Below are positions 38,117 through 46,643 of a stretch of DNA of 64,000 bases, piece by piece. The notes below the pieces were generated by a model. It was not told the DNA's origin and searched no databases. It saw only the letters and a program-made list of their open reading frames with translations. Every line of letters begins with the position of its first letter. The first letter of the stretch is position 1. Source of the stretch: Rosistilla carotiformis. Its GTDB lineage: Bacteria > Planctomycetota > Planctomycetia > Pirellulales > Pirellulaceae. Both the position numbers and the translations under genes were made by a program. The stretch is from positions 5,743,411 to 5,807,410 of the forward strand of contig NZ_CP036348.1 of assembly GCF_007753095.1 (NCBI RefSeq), read 5' to 3'.

Positions 38117-38233
38117 ATGAATTCCAACAACGATCCTGGCCGTTCGTTTTTTCGTCACGAAAACATCTTCTGGATGGTCACGATAGCCGTCGCCATCGCG
38201 ATCGCCCAGCTAATCGTCCGCCGCGTGCTGTAG
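38117..38233 (+). CDS. Very small membrane protein (38 residues)
   Basis: The ORF reads MNSNNDPGRSFFRHENIFW and then a hydrophobic helix MVTIAVAIAIAQLIVRRVL to a TAG. It has one predicted TM segment with a basic C-terminal end. It is backed by an upstream TATAAT promoter and a GGGAGGG Shine-Dalgarno-like site 8-15 bp before the ATG. Function is unknown; small single-pass proteins often modulate membrane complexes. An antisense frame covers it but lacks signals. Confidence 0.55.
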   Translation: MNSNNDPGRSFFRHENIFWMVTIAVAIAIAQLIVRRVL

Positions 38234-38617
38234 CTGGCGCGACGTTCGCCCGACATCCCGTGCACGAGCGCATCAACTCGTTGCAGCCCACGCTGAGGAT
38301 CACCACAACGATGTTTTGGTGTCATCGTTGCGCATGAACTTCGCCCCCCCCTCTTGCGCACGCTTGCGTTACGCCGATCGCAGGGTAAAATCCTCAATCT
38401 GAACTTGAGAGGAAAAACGGTCGCCGATTGCCCGAATATGCCATCCCATAGAACGAAGCGAATCTCGCTTGTCGAAGCTAGCCGTCCTGCGGGAAAATCT
38501 CGGCAAATTCCCCCAACAGCTTCCTTCTCTGAAACACCACCCCAGAACAATTCAACCAACTCTCACTGGCTGGCTCGATGAGTAAGATCGTTAGCCTAAT
38601 TAGGAACCCTTACTTCA
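38234..38617. other. Intergenic region with one small hairpin
   Basis: 384 bp between the small membrane ORF and the zinc-ribbon gene. An 8-bp inverted repeat, CAACGATG/CATCGTTG, lies at 38306-38330 with a T-rich loop. The sequence becomes more AT-rich toward the next gene. No convincing coding frame or RNA was recognised. Confidence 0.4.
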
Positions 38618-39313
38618 ATGGCTTCGTTTGACTGCTCTAATTGCGATCACTCACAAACTGTTTCGGACACCTATGTTGGCAGACGGATCAAATGTCCGAA
38701 ATGTGGCGACGAGGGCACGATTACTGAGTCACTGACGGCAAGTCTAACTACATCGCCAGATTCTCCGCTGTCGGAAAACATCGTCGTCCTTAGACAACCT
38801 GGTGGATCAATTCGTACGCGGTTAACGCACTCCATTGTATTGAACAAGGAATCGAGCCTCGAACGAGAGTTCATCACCGTAATTGACAAGACGCTACCCG
38901 CTGGGCTAACCGGTTGCGTTGGCGTCTGGACGGTTTACGAACCTGAAACCGATTACAGGCCCGCTCAATATGTTTATGCGTCCCGTTATTCCGTTAAAGC
39001 TCTTGAGGAGATTCGGGCTTTTGAAACGCGGTTTCTCGTCTTCAATGTCTGGGGACGCCATGTCCAGACGCTTTCGTCTTCCGTGATTGCTGATGTCGCC
39101 GCTGGCGCAACACGTCAATGCGCTAGCCAATGGATGCTCTACGATGAGAACGAGGCGTGCGAATATTACGCTTCAATTGCATACTTGGCTACCGTACGAA
39201 CTGCGAGTGGCCACGTGTTTGAAACCAACATTGCTCCTATTCTTGCGGAAGCGAAAAAGTTTTCCTCTAAGTTTTCTGCTGACGACCTAGCCCCTACCCC
39301 ACGTCCCAAGTAG
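38618..39313 (+). CDS. Zinc-ribbon hypothetical protein
   Basis: Encodes 231 residues. The N-terminus MASFDCSNCDHSQTVSDTYV is followed by GRRIKCPKCGDEG, a C-x2-C...C-x2-C zinc ribbon (Cys6, Cys9, Cys27, Cys30) of the MJ0042/FYDLN-like type found at planctomycetal protein starts. The remaining 190 residues form a soluble alpha/beta-looking domain with no recognised family. Codon use is more AT-rich than in housekeeping genes, suggesting an accessory origin. The next gene is convergent. Confidence 0.7.
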   Translation: MASFDCSNCDHSQTVSDTYVGRRIKCPKCGDEGTITESLTASLTTSPDSPLSENIVVLRQPGGSIRTRLTHSIVLNKESSLEREFITVIDKTLPAGLTGCVGVWTVYEPETDYRPAQYVYASRYSVKALEEIRAFETRFLVFNVWGRHVQTLSSSVIADVAAGATRQCASQWMLYDENEACEYYASIAYLATVRTASGHVFETNIAPILAEAKKFSSKFSADDLAPTPRPK

Positions 39314-39484
39314 AGGTGCTAACATTTCCTCACCGCATGCACCGACTCCAGGAAACACGAAGGATCCAGGCCCCCTTCCTCTGATTCCTAGAACGCAAGA
39401 TTCCTCACGACCAACGTGTAGACCAATAAATAATCCCAATACTCAAAGCTCATTTTGAGCCCTGAAACATATTTTATACTCACA

Positions 39485-40579
39485 TCACGGCAGACTAGAA
39501 AACAACGGATCAGACAAGTCAGATTGAAATTCCTGAGCATGAATCAACACTCGATCGCTGTCAACCAAATCACCAAACTGATCATAAAGACCAAGCAACT
39601 CCTCATAGCCAAGCGTGCGTGATCCGATTTTCTTCGTGGTAAACAAACCTTCAAATACGTCATAAGACAATGACAACTTTCGAACATTTTCGTACGTAAG
39701 CTTCACGCCACCACGGACTCCGGTGGTTTTGACGTTCTCAATTTGGCAAATAGGAACATGCTCACCTGTTGACATCAGCTTCTGGTCTGGCGACTGCAAT
39801 CTATCCGTTGGACGCAGAAATGCGCTGCAATATGGAAATCGAAACTTGTGATCTTCTACTCCTGCCTTGCACAAGTTGTTCTCACAAAAGAATTTGCCCA
39901 TTTTCGTGAGTTGCTCCTGCATCCTCTCTTCGTTTAGATACAGCTCTCTATTCTCCCAGATCTTGTACTGAACCCCAACAATATTCACTGCCTTCTTAAA
40001 TCTATCGTGGCGTTCATAAACAATATCAGCACCGCTAATATGCTCTGGATTATCAGGATGCAGCACTCGCAAGCGCAGAATGTCGCCGTCAGGCAATTCA
40101 AAATCCCTTGTTCCCAACCCAACATTGACTTCAGGTATTCCTCGAATCGCTGTTCTCGCATCACGAAAAATTGCTTGATGTTCTGAATGCCGTTGTGGAT
40201 TCAATGCTTCCTCCGCACGTTTCATATCGACCAACTCTTTCTGCAATCGGTCGACATCTTTTTTCTGCCCGCCAGCCTTAACCAATGATTCATATTCTTT
40301 GATGTCGTTTCGCACCAACCCCAACGCTTCGACTTTCGCATTCGACTGAACACTCATCGCCCGTGCTTTCTGTCGATACTTCCGCACCATGTCACTTTCG
40401 CGGTGCTTCTTTAACAAACTGTCATCACCGAGAATTTTCGGACAAATTTGTGCTCCAAATTCTAATGCCTGATCGTATGTGCTTTTTCGCGCATCACCGT
40501 CTGTTGCCAACCGAATCAGCTCACGAACTGCATTCAGTGTGACAAATTCACTATCCAACCGAGATTGTTCGTCAGCCAT
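39485..40579 (-). CDS. Hypothetical protein with possible PD-(D/E)XK nuclease-like core
   Basis: Encodes 364 residues from the ATG at 40579, which has GAGGA (40588-40592) upstream; a TATAAA box lies at 40610-40615. Residues about 88-130 form a charged coiled coil (KEYESLVKAGGQKKDVDRLQ). Residues 182-208 read SGADIVYE, then VGVQYKIWE, which fits the D...(Q/E)xK arrangement (Asp185, Gln204, Lys206) of Mrr-like restriction nucleases. Cys232, Cys237, Cys251 and Cys278 could form a zinc site. The nuclease reading is an inference from a short motif; no partner restriction or methylase gene is adjacent. AT-rich codon use suggests transfer. Confidence 0.65.
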   Translation of the reverse strand: MADEQSRLDSEFVTLNAVRELIRLATDGDARKSTYDQALEFGAQICPKILGDDSLLKKHRESDMVRKYRQKARAMSVQSNAKVEALGLVRNDIKEYESLVKAGGQKKDVDRLQKELVDMKRAEEALNPQRHSEHQAIFRDARTAIRGIPEVNVGLGTRDFELPDGDILRLRVLHPDNPEHISGADIVYERHDRFKKAVNIVGVQYKIWENRELYLNEERMQEQLTKMGKFFCENNLCKAGVEDHKFRFPYCSAFLRPTDRLQSPDQKLMSTGEHVPICQIENVKTTGVRGGVKLTYENVRKLSLSYDVFEGLFTTKKIGSRTLGYEELLGLYDQFGDLVDSDRVLIHAQEFQSDLSDPLFSSLP

Positions 40580-40818
40580 CCTGTATATCCTCAACTTTGG
40601 GAACCGATATTTATACACTAGCCCGGCATGATATGATCATTTGTGATCTTAACTTTGAAATAGTTTCGCACAACTATTCGATGCACCACAGTACTACGAG
40701 TAGGTATTTTGATCCAGTAAAGGTTCCAGGACTCAAATCTCTGATTCCCGAAACCTTCTCGGCTCTAAAACCGTTCCTGCTACCGACTTAAAACTCGCTC
40801 TGAACCTGGACAACTTCC

Positions 40819-41160
40819 GTGGATATCAAAATCATTCCTTCGTTGCAGCTTCGGTTGCGCGACATACCGGCGGATGAGGCGGAGATGGTTGCTATCGAAG
40901 AGTTTGCGCTGACTTTCGACGGCTACGCATTCTGGAACGAGCTTGGAGAATCGTGCAGCGACGAAGCCAAATCGGATTGCCAGTGCCTCGACCACCTCCG
41001 CACCCGATTGTTCTTCGCCCAACGCGCCGGCCGCCACAGCGCCGGGCTAGAACGCGAAAGAGCGGTCCCCATCCTCCGCGCCCTCCGAACCGAACTCTCC
41101 GCCCCCACTGCAACCATCTGCCGCCACGAAGCCAAACCTCCCCAGCCACCTGCTGAGTAG
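40819..41160 (+). CDS. Hypothetical protein, 113 residues
   Basis: The frame opens at a GTG (40819) after an in-frame stop at 40801, reading VDIKIIPSLQLRLRDIPADE. The protein has an acidic N-terminal half with FALTFDGYAFWNELGESCSD and a helical middle (LDHLRTRLFFAQRAGRHSAG). This resembles a small planctomycetal protein type of unknown function, and codon composition looks coding. An ATG at 40885 is an alternative start. No strong ribosome-binding site is visible. Confidence 0.55.
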   Translation: MDIKIIPSLQLRLRDIPADEAEMVAIEEFALTFDGYAFWNELGESCSDEAKSDCQCLDHLRTRLFFAQRAGRHSAGLERERAVPILRALRTELSAPTATICRHEAKPPQPPAE

Positions 41161-41203
41161 GCTGATAGGCAAAGAAGCCGGTGGTCCTGCGCCCATCTGC
41201 CCC

Positions 41204-41329
41204 CGTAGTGGACGAGGCTACGAGTCCCGCATGCCGTAGTGGACGAGGCTACAAGCCCGCATGCCATCGCCCCAACCCCCGTGTCCGAAGCAATATTTCG
41301 CTCAAGGCCTCGTTGCCTCGTCCACTACC
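41204..41329. repeat. 18-bp direct repeat pair with inverted partner
   Basis: CGTAGTGGACGAGGCTAC occurs at 41204-41221 and again at 41235-41252, and its first 14 bases return in inverted orientation at 41316-41329 (GCCTCGTCCACTAC). Together they could form a large cruciform. This opens the 1-kb non-coding repeat region. Confidence 0.7.
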
Positions 41330-41340
41330 GATCCGGCGGC

Positions 41341-41850
41341 AGCCACAGAGGACTCAGAGTTCACAGAGTCTTTTCTGAATTCCTCTGAGGCCTCGGTGAT
41401 CTCGGTGGCTTACATTTCAAATCATTTCGTTAAACCGCGGCGGCAACGCCCCGCGCGTCCATGAGGCTCGGACGCGCGGCCCGTTGGGCACGCGGTTAAA
41501 CGATTTGCGGTGGCAGCGGATTCTCACGATCCCGCAGGGATGCTAGACGACAGCCGGAGGTCGTCTAGCGGCGGCGTCGCCTCTCGGGATGTAACAATTA
41601 GCCACAGAGGACTCAGAGTTCACAGAGTCTCTTCTGAATTTCTCTGAGGCCTCGGTGAGCTCAGTGGCCAACACGTTATATCGCTTCGTTTAACCGCGGT
41701 GGCAACGCCCCGCGCGTCCATGCCCCTCGACGCGCGGCCCGTTGGGCACGCGGTTAAACGATTTGCGGTTGCTGCGGAATCACAAACATCCCGCAGGGAT
41801 TCAAGACGGTAGCCGGAGGTCGTCGCGCAGCGGCGCACCTCCGGATCGCG
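41341..41850. repeat. 259-bp imperfect tandem duplication (two units)
   Basis: Unit 1 starts at 41341 and unit 2 at 41600, both with AGCCACAGAGGACTCAGAG and TCACAGAGTC, then CTCTGAGGCCTCGGTGA, CGCGGnGGCAACGCCCCGCG, GCGCGGCCCGTTGGGCACGC and GGTTAAACGATTTGCGG. Both contain small palindromes; the hairpin at 41542-41569 (10-bp stem) is the strongest. Partial relatives occur at 37889-37984 and 43807-43875, with weaker echoes near 44018 and 46385. No coding frame is convincing across the 41161-42208 gap, whose remaining part (41851-42208) shows nothing else recognised. Confidence 0.8.
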
Positions 41851-42208
41851 AGCCGCATTACGAAGCGCAATCCCAACGGGATTGCAGACGGTTCTGCGCC
41901 CCCGCCGAGGACAGCGATCCATTGCGTTGTCGTTTCCGCTGGTATTCGCTACGCTTACACCACCGGCTACCTTCTGCGATCCGCTCTGCGGGGCCGGATT
42001 TGTTGCTGGCCCGGTAAGCTGCTCGTATTCGCCGCGATCGACTTCCTCTGGATGCTGTTTGGCAAAACCGCCAACCACGACAAGGTCGCGGATGACGGCG
42101 CCCAAACAGTCGACGCCGGGTATGGAAGTTAGCAAAGAATGGGAATCGGTTGACGAACAACAGCGAGAGATCGCACGCGTAGGTTCGAAGGATAAGGGGG
42201 AGATCGAG

Positions 42209-43009
42209 ATGATTAGTCGACGCAGGAGTGGGGCGTTTGTTTGTTGCGCCGCAATCATCGCCTATGGCTTGCTAGCCGCCTCAGCGGCGTCGGCGATTGA
42301 AATCGATTTGCAGCCGCCGGGGGAGCGTGAATTTGTCCGCGACCTGGCGGGGATGCTCGACCCTGGCGCCAAGGAACAGATCCAAGAACTGTGCGACAGT
42401 CTGCTGACCGACAAAGCGACGCCGATCATCGTGATCACCATCGAATCGATGGCTCAATACGGCGGCGAAGGGCTGCGGATCGAGACGTTTGCCACTTTGC
42501 TTTTCGATCAATGGGGAATCGGTCAGGCAACATTGGGCGGCCAGGAATGGAATACGGGGATCCTGTTGCTGGTTTCCAGAAACGACCGGAAAGCAAGGAT
42601 CGAGCTTGGAGGCGGATGGGGACGCCGCGAAGATGCCCTCTGCCGACAGATCATGGACGACTACATCGTTTCCGAATTTAAACAGGGGCGATTTTCGGAA
42701 GGGATTGCGGCCGGCGTCGAAGCACTCGACATGATGGCTCGCAAATTGCAACTGCCGACACGACCGCGTCCCTGGTGGCATTACGCGTTGGGAGTCGGAT
42801 TTGTCGGACTGGCGATCTTCACGATCGTCTCGCTGGTCCGCAACGGATCCAGCGGCTGGGCTTGGCTTTTCTGGGGTGCCCTCTTTACCGTCCTCGGAGT
42901 GATCCTCTACCAGATGATGACAAGTCGTGGCAGTGGCGGTGGAGGGTTCAGCGGTGGGTCGTTTGGCGGCGGCTCGTCCGGTGGTGGCGGTGCAACGGGA
43001 TCTTGGTAA
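42209..43009 (+). CDS. TPM-domain membrane protein with glycine-rich tail
   Basis: Encodes 266 residues from the ATG at 42209, with a GGGGGAG ribosome-binding stretch upstream; the frame is open far earlier through repeat DNA, which was excluded. A signal peptide (about 1-29) leads to a TPM domain starting FVRDLAGMLDPGAKEQIQEL and containing GILLLVSRNDRKARIELGGG. Two TM segments (about 190-235) precede a Gly/Ser tail ending GGGATGSW, a layout typical of YgcG-type proteins. TPM proteins are linked to membrane stress and, in one branch, photosystem repair; the role here is unknown. The next TPM gene lies 12 bp downstream. Confidence 0.85.
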   Translation: MISRRRSGAFVCCAAIIAYGLLAASAASAIEIDLQPPGEREFVRDLAGMLDPGAKEQIQELCDSLLTDKATPIIVITIESMAQYGGEGLRIETFATLLFDQWGIGQATLGGQEWNTGILLLVSRNDRKARIELGGGWGRREDALCRQIMDDYIVSEFKQGRFSEGIAAGVEALDMMARKLQLPTRPRPWWHYALGVGFVGLAIFTIVSLVRNGSSGWAWLFWGALFTVLGVILYQMMTSRGSGGGGFSGGSFGGGSSGGGGATGSW

Positions 43010-43021
43010 ACAGAGGCGATC

Positions 43022-43699
43022 ATGAAAAGTGCAACGGAATTGATCAACGACGAACAACGCAAACGCGTCGAAGCGGCGGTCGTGGCAGCTGAAGCCAAGA
43101 CGTCGTGCGAAATCGTGCCAGTCGTGGCGACATCGTCGGGCCGCTACGACCGACCGGAGGACATGATCGGGCTCTGGCTGGCGATTCTTGCCGCGATCAC
43201 GGCTTGGGTGATGTTCCCACGGCAACTCGACGAAACGGGCAGCTGGAGTGGCCTTCCGAACTACGTCGGTCTGTTGACGATGGTTGCCAGCGTCGTGGTT
43301 GCGTTCATCGCAGGTGCTTGGATCGGGAGTCGGATCGGATGGCTCCGGCGATTGTTCACTCCTCGCCAGCAGATGCAGGAAGAGGTTTACGCACGAGCTC
43401 GCGAAACGTTCTTCGACAAACGGATCCATCACACAACCGGTTCGACCGGTCTACTGATCTATGTCTCCCTGTTTGAACACATCGCCGTCGTCCTCGGCGA
43501 CCAAGAGATCATCGATAAAATGGGGCAGAACTTCCTCGATCAACTCTGCCAACAACTGACCGACGGCCTTCGCCAAGGCGACGCGAGCGAAGCGATTTCC
43601 AACGTGATTGCCGCGGCAGGAGAAAAGCTCGCCGGTCCGCTTCCTCGAGCCACCGACGACGTGAACGAACTGCACGACGCGCTGGTGTTGATCGATTGA
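43022..43699 (+). CDS. TPM-domain membrane protein
   Basis: Encodes 225 residues starting MKSATELINDEQRKRVEAAV. The N-terminal part resembles the first half of a TPM domain (EAKTSCEIVPVVATSSGRYD), then two TM helices (about 48-64 and 82-102) and a soluble C-terminal half with TGLLIYVSLFEHIAVVLGDQ and EIIDKMGQ. It forms a two-gene unit with the preceding TPM protein, 12 bp apart. Such pairs often accompany lemA, which is not present here. Confidence 0.8.
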   Translation: MKSATELINDEQRKRVEAAVVAAEAKTSCEIVPVVATSSGRYDRPEDMIGLWLAILAAITAWVMFPRQLDETGSWSGLPNYVGLLTMVASVVVAFIAGAWIGSRIGWLRRLFTPRQQMQEEVYARARETFFDKRIHHTTGSTGLLIYVSLFEHIAVVLGDQEIIDKMGQNFLDQLCQQLTDGLRQGDASEAISNVIAAAGEKLAGPLPRATDDVNELHDALVLID

Positions 43700-44322
43700 A
43701 TCGAAATCCGCAGCTTTCTCCAGGCCGGCACTTCGCCCACCGAACTCACGTGGTTTGGCTCGGGCTAAGTGAACGATCAGAGCTTCGCCCTTCGGAGTGC
43801 GAAAATTGGCCACCGGGTTCACAGAGACCTGGATCGGCATCGAGATTTCTCAGTGAACTCGGTGAGCTCTGTGGCAAAAACAATGATCCAATCCGGTGTG
43901 ACTCGCGGGGTTCAAACCTTCAGTTGTTTTAGCCCCACCGCAAATCCCTCCGCCGAAACTCTTGATGGGCTCCGCTACGCAAGACGTCCCCACGGGGACA
44001 CGACTGCCCGCATTGTTTAACCACGGTGGCGACGCCTCCGAAGCCGGCCCCCTCACAATATCGCTTGCACACAACCGCCTAGTGGGTAAAATCGACGTTT
44101 CGGAACAGACGAGGTTGTCCAGGAGCAGGCCGGGTGAACAGGCTGTTCCGGAACGAAACGCATCGCCTACGCAACGTCAACGACGATTGGGGAATGCCAT
44201 CTTCGCCCGCTCCGCAAACCGTCCAAGAACAACCGATTCTCACGAGGCGTGCCTGAGTGGAGCCTCGTTCGCCTTGTCACGAATGACGTCTTGCCTAAAT
44301 CGCATACAGTCGGAGAATCCTG
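43700..44322. repeat. Repeat-bearing non-coding gap
   Basis: This 623-bp gap holds a clear copy of the CACAGAG-type element at 43807-43875 (GGCCACCGGGTTCACAGAGA and CTCGGTGAGCTCTGTGGC). A GTTTAACCACGGTGGCGACGCC segment near 44018 echoes the tandem units at 41.3-41.8 kb. A 6-bp inverted repeat lies at 44243-44267. The open frames here have atypical composition and were not accepted as genes. Confidence 0.55.
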
Positions 44323-45177
44323 ATGCCAGAACGAATCACACTTACGCTGTGTATTGCCTTGACATCCATATTGGTGTGTTGCGCCGATGACTCGTTGCTC
44401 GACCGAGTCGTAGCAGCGGAAAAAAACTACACCGCTGAAATCGAGCAATACCGTGAGGAATTACTTGATGCCCTGGCTTCCAAACGGGAGATTGCGCAGA
44501 AAAGAGGTGACCTGAAAAGCCTGCAGAGAATTGACGATGAAATCACTCAGTTTAAGGAACATCAGCAACTTCCCAAAATGGTTTCCGTGCGTGCGTATTC
44601 GCGAAAGATGAGTTTGGCGAAATCTAAAATGATTTCAGCGTACGAGCAGACCGTCACCGACCTAACCAAATCCGGAGCCATCGAACAGGCGAAATCGGTC
44701 CAAGCCAAGCTAGAACAGTTTGTTTCAGGCAAAGCCGTCATACCGCATGACGCTATCCGTTTCGGGCACCTTGCGTATAAGGTCTTCCCAGATCAACTGA
44801 CGTGGGAGCAAGCGCGAGAGAGATGTACTGGGTTGGGCGGAACGCTACCACGGATATCAAATAATCAAGAGAACGATTTCTTGACGAACCTTGCAAAGAA
44901 AGCAAATTTATCTGGGTTCTGGTTAGATATTAGCGATCACCAGCGTGAAGGGACTTGGATACACACGGATGGAACGAGTGTAATTTTCACAAACTGGGAC
45001 AAGAAGAACTTTCATCAACCGAATAATGCGATGAGAGTCGAGCATTATGCGGTGTCGTTGACCAAGCTCAACGGTTTATGGTGGGACTACCCACTCGATC
45101 CAAAAGCGTATCCCAACCTTACTTCATCCGGTCGCCCCGGATTTATCTGTCAATGGGATCTCAATAAAGGCAAGTAA
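44323..45177 (+). CDS. Secreted C-type-lectin-domain protein
   Basis: Encodes 284 residues; GGAGAA precedes the ATG at 44323. A signal peptide (about 1-21) is followed by a charged helical region (25-135) rich in Lys/Glu, probably coiled coil. The C-terminal third is a C-type lectin domain: HLAYKVFPDQLTWEQARERC, the WLDISD and EGTWIHTDGT segments, NGLWWDYPLD, and the final PGFICQW. It probably binds a sugar or protein ligand at the cell surface. Such domains are rare in bacteria but known in planctomycetes. The methyltransferase gene follows on the same strand. Confidence 0.85.
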   Translation: MPERITLTLCIALTSILVCCADDSLLDRVVAAEKNYTAEIEQYREELLDALASKREIAQKRGDLKSLQRIDDEITQFKEHQQLPKMVSVRAYSRKMSLAKSKMISAYEQTVTDLTKSGAIEQAKSVQAKLEQFVSGKAVIPHDAIRFGHLAYKVFPDQLTWEQARERCTGLGGTLPRISNNQENDFLTNLAKKANLSGFWLDISDHQREGTWIHTDGTSVIFTNWDKKNFHQPNNAMRVEHYAVSLTKLNGLWWDYPLDPKAYPNLTSSGRPGFICQWDLNKGK

Positions 45178-45288
45178 GCGCCCCAACGCAAAACCAGAAC
45201 AATCATTCACATGGCACCTGAAATTCAGAGCCTTACATTCAACCGCCGTTAGGACAATCGCAGTTTGATGCATCTCGATAGAATGCCT

Positions 45289-46239
45289 ATGACGGATGCT
45301 CGCGAAGCTCCTGTCCAAATTGAAACGCCCGATGCTCCGTTCGCATTTGGAAAAAACTGGGCACGATTCCTGGCCAGCCTGAATGAGGAGCGCATCAAGG
45401 CTGCTGAGGCTTCTTTACGAAATCTACTTCAAAGACAAGACCTCAACGGTTACCGGTTCCTCGATGCGGGAAGCGGAAGTGGCCTGTTCAGTTTGGCTGC
45501 GTATCGACTTGGGGCCGTCGTTACGTCTTTCGACGTCGATCATGATTCGGTGGCATGCACTGAGGAACTCAGGCGGCGATACGCAACAGACGATGACCGC
45601 TGGCGTGTGATGCGTGGTTCGTTATTGGACCAAGTGTTCCTTGACACGCTTGGGAGTTTCGAGGGTGTGTATTGTTGGGGTGTTGCCCATCATTCCGGCA
45701 GCATGTGGACGGCGATCGAAAATCTGTTGCCGCTCGTGGAGCCAGACGGATCGATCGTGCTCGCGATCTACAACGATCAGCTGTATATTTCGCGCGTCTG
45801 GCGCGCCATAAAACACATCTACCACCGCCTGCCTGCCTTCCTCCGACCACTGTACGTCGTTGCGATAGGGTTCTCCGCATTTGCGAAACGCCTTGTGGTC
45901 ACCATGCTTGCTTGCGTCTTGCGACTACTTACATTGCGCAACCCCTTCGTGCCGCTAATGAATTGGGCCACAGAAACCCAATCCCGTGGAATGCATGGCT
46001 GGTATGATCTGGTCGATTGGGTCGGTGGGTGGCCGTTTGAGGTCGCGAAGCCGGAAGAAGTCTTTCGCTTTCTGCGAGACCGCGGATTCTTCCTCGAAGA
46101 AATGACCACATCGGCAGGGCATGGATGTAACGAATTCACCTTCACACGCACCACTGAAAAAATCACAACACACCAATCGACCGACGCAGACTTTCGCACC
46201 GAGCCTAAAATCCAACCCAGCATGTCGCTGCCCGGTTAA
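45289..46239 (+). CDS. Class I SAM-dependent methyltransferase
   Basis: Encodes 316 residues from the ATG at 45289; an ATG at 45265 is also in frame. The SAM motif I is FLDAGSGSGLFSLAA (residues 58-72) with acidic FDVDHDSV after it and GVYCWGVAHHSG as motif II/III. A strongly hydrophobic stretch at about 186-216 is unusual for a soluble methyltransferase and suggests membrane association or a lipid-like substrate. The C-terminal GWYDLVDWVGGWPFEVAKPE segment resembles methyltransferases of sugar or lipid clusters. The substrate is unknown; coupling to the lectin gene is only positional. Confidence 0.8.
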   Translation: MTDAREAPVQIETPDAPFAFGKNWARFLASLNEERIKAAEASLRNLLQRQDLNGYRFLDAGSGSGLFSLAAYRLGAVVTSFDVDHDSVACTEELRRRYATDDDRWRVMRGSLLDQVFLDTLGSFEGVYCWGVAHHSGSMWTAIENLLPLVEPDGSIVLAIYNDQLYISRVWRAIKHIYHRLPAFLRPLYVVAIGFSAFAKRLVVTMLACVLRLLTLRNPFVPLMNWATETQSRGMHGWYDLVDWVGGWPFEVAKPEEVFRFLRDRGFFLEEMTTSAGHGCNEFTFTRTTEKITTHQSTDADFRTEPKIQPSMSLPG

Positions 46240-46643
46240 CGGGAGCGCCGTACATGAGGGGCACAAACTCGATCTTGCGATGGTCTCCTGACACCGCGAC
46301 CGCTGCACCGATTTCACTGAAACCGAGACTCCAACCACAATCTAAAAACTTACTCGCCTCACAGGGCCCGGTTTTGTGGACGATGTCAGCCATAGAGAAC
46401 GCAGAGGCGGCGGAGGCTTCTCTCACCGAACGACGGATTGTTGGATGCGGCTTGTTTGGCAGAATAATGTGGGCAGATGATAAAATGAAATCGCGACCAA
46501 CGAACGACATCTCCCGCCCCCAAACCACCACCCAAAATTATTCTGCCGTTATCATTCTGCCACTTCCCATGTCGGGCGAAGCAGCCGTTAGCATGCAGCT
46601 TAGACTGGCTCACGTCTGCCACGGAATGCTTCGGCTACCAAGA
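46240..46643. repeat. Non-coding gap with four GGCAGAATNAT-type elements
   Basis: GGCAGAATAAT occurs at 46458-46468 and, in reverse orientation, as ATTATTCTGCC at 46537-46547; close variants lie at 46472-46481 (GGCAGATGAT) and 46551-46561 (ATCATTCTGCC). The paired orientation can form a large hairpin about 100 bp across. A degenerate relative of the CACAGAG element sits near 46390. No gene is supported in the gap. Confidence 0.55.

Noticed and set aside
37803-38607. 12-nt direct repeat CTAATTAGGAAC (37803-37814 and 38596-38607) as a possible att site
   Set aside because: A 12-nt match in 64 kb is expected by chance, and there is no integrase or target gene at either end.
41882-42208. N-terminal extension of the first TPM protein
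   Set aside because: The extension runs through repeat DNA, and the signal peptide starts at the ATG at 42209 with its own ribosome-binding site.
43962-44390. 142-codon plus-strand frame in the gap before the lectin gene
   Set aside because: Crosses repeat-derived DNA, lacks a ribosome-binding site, overlaps the lectin gene start, and its composition is not protein-like.
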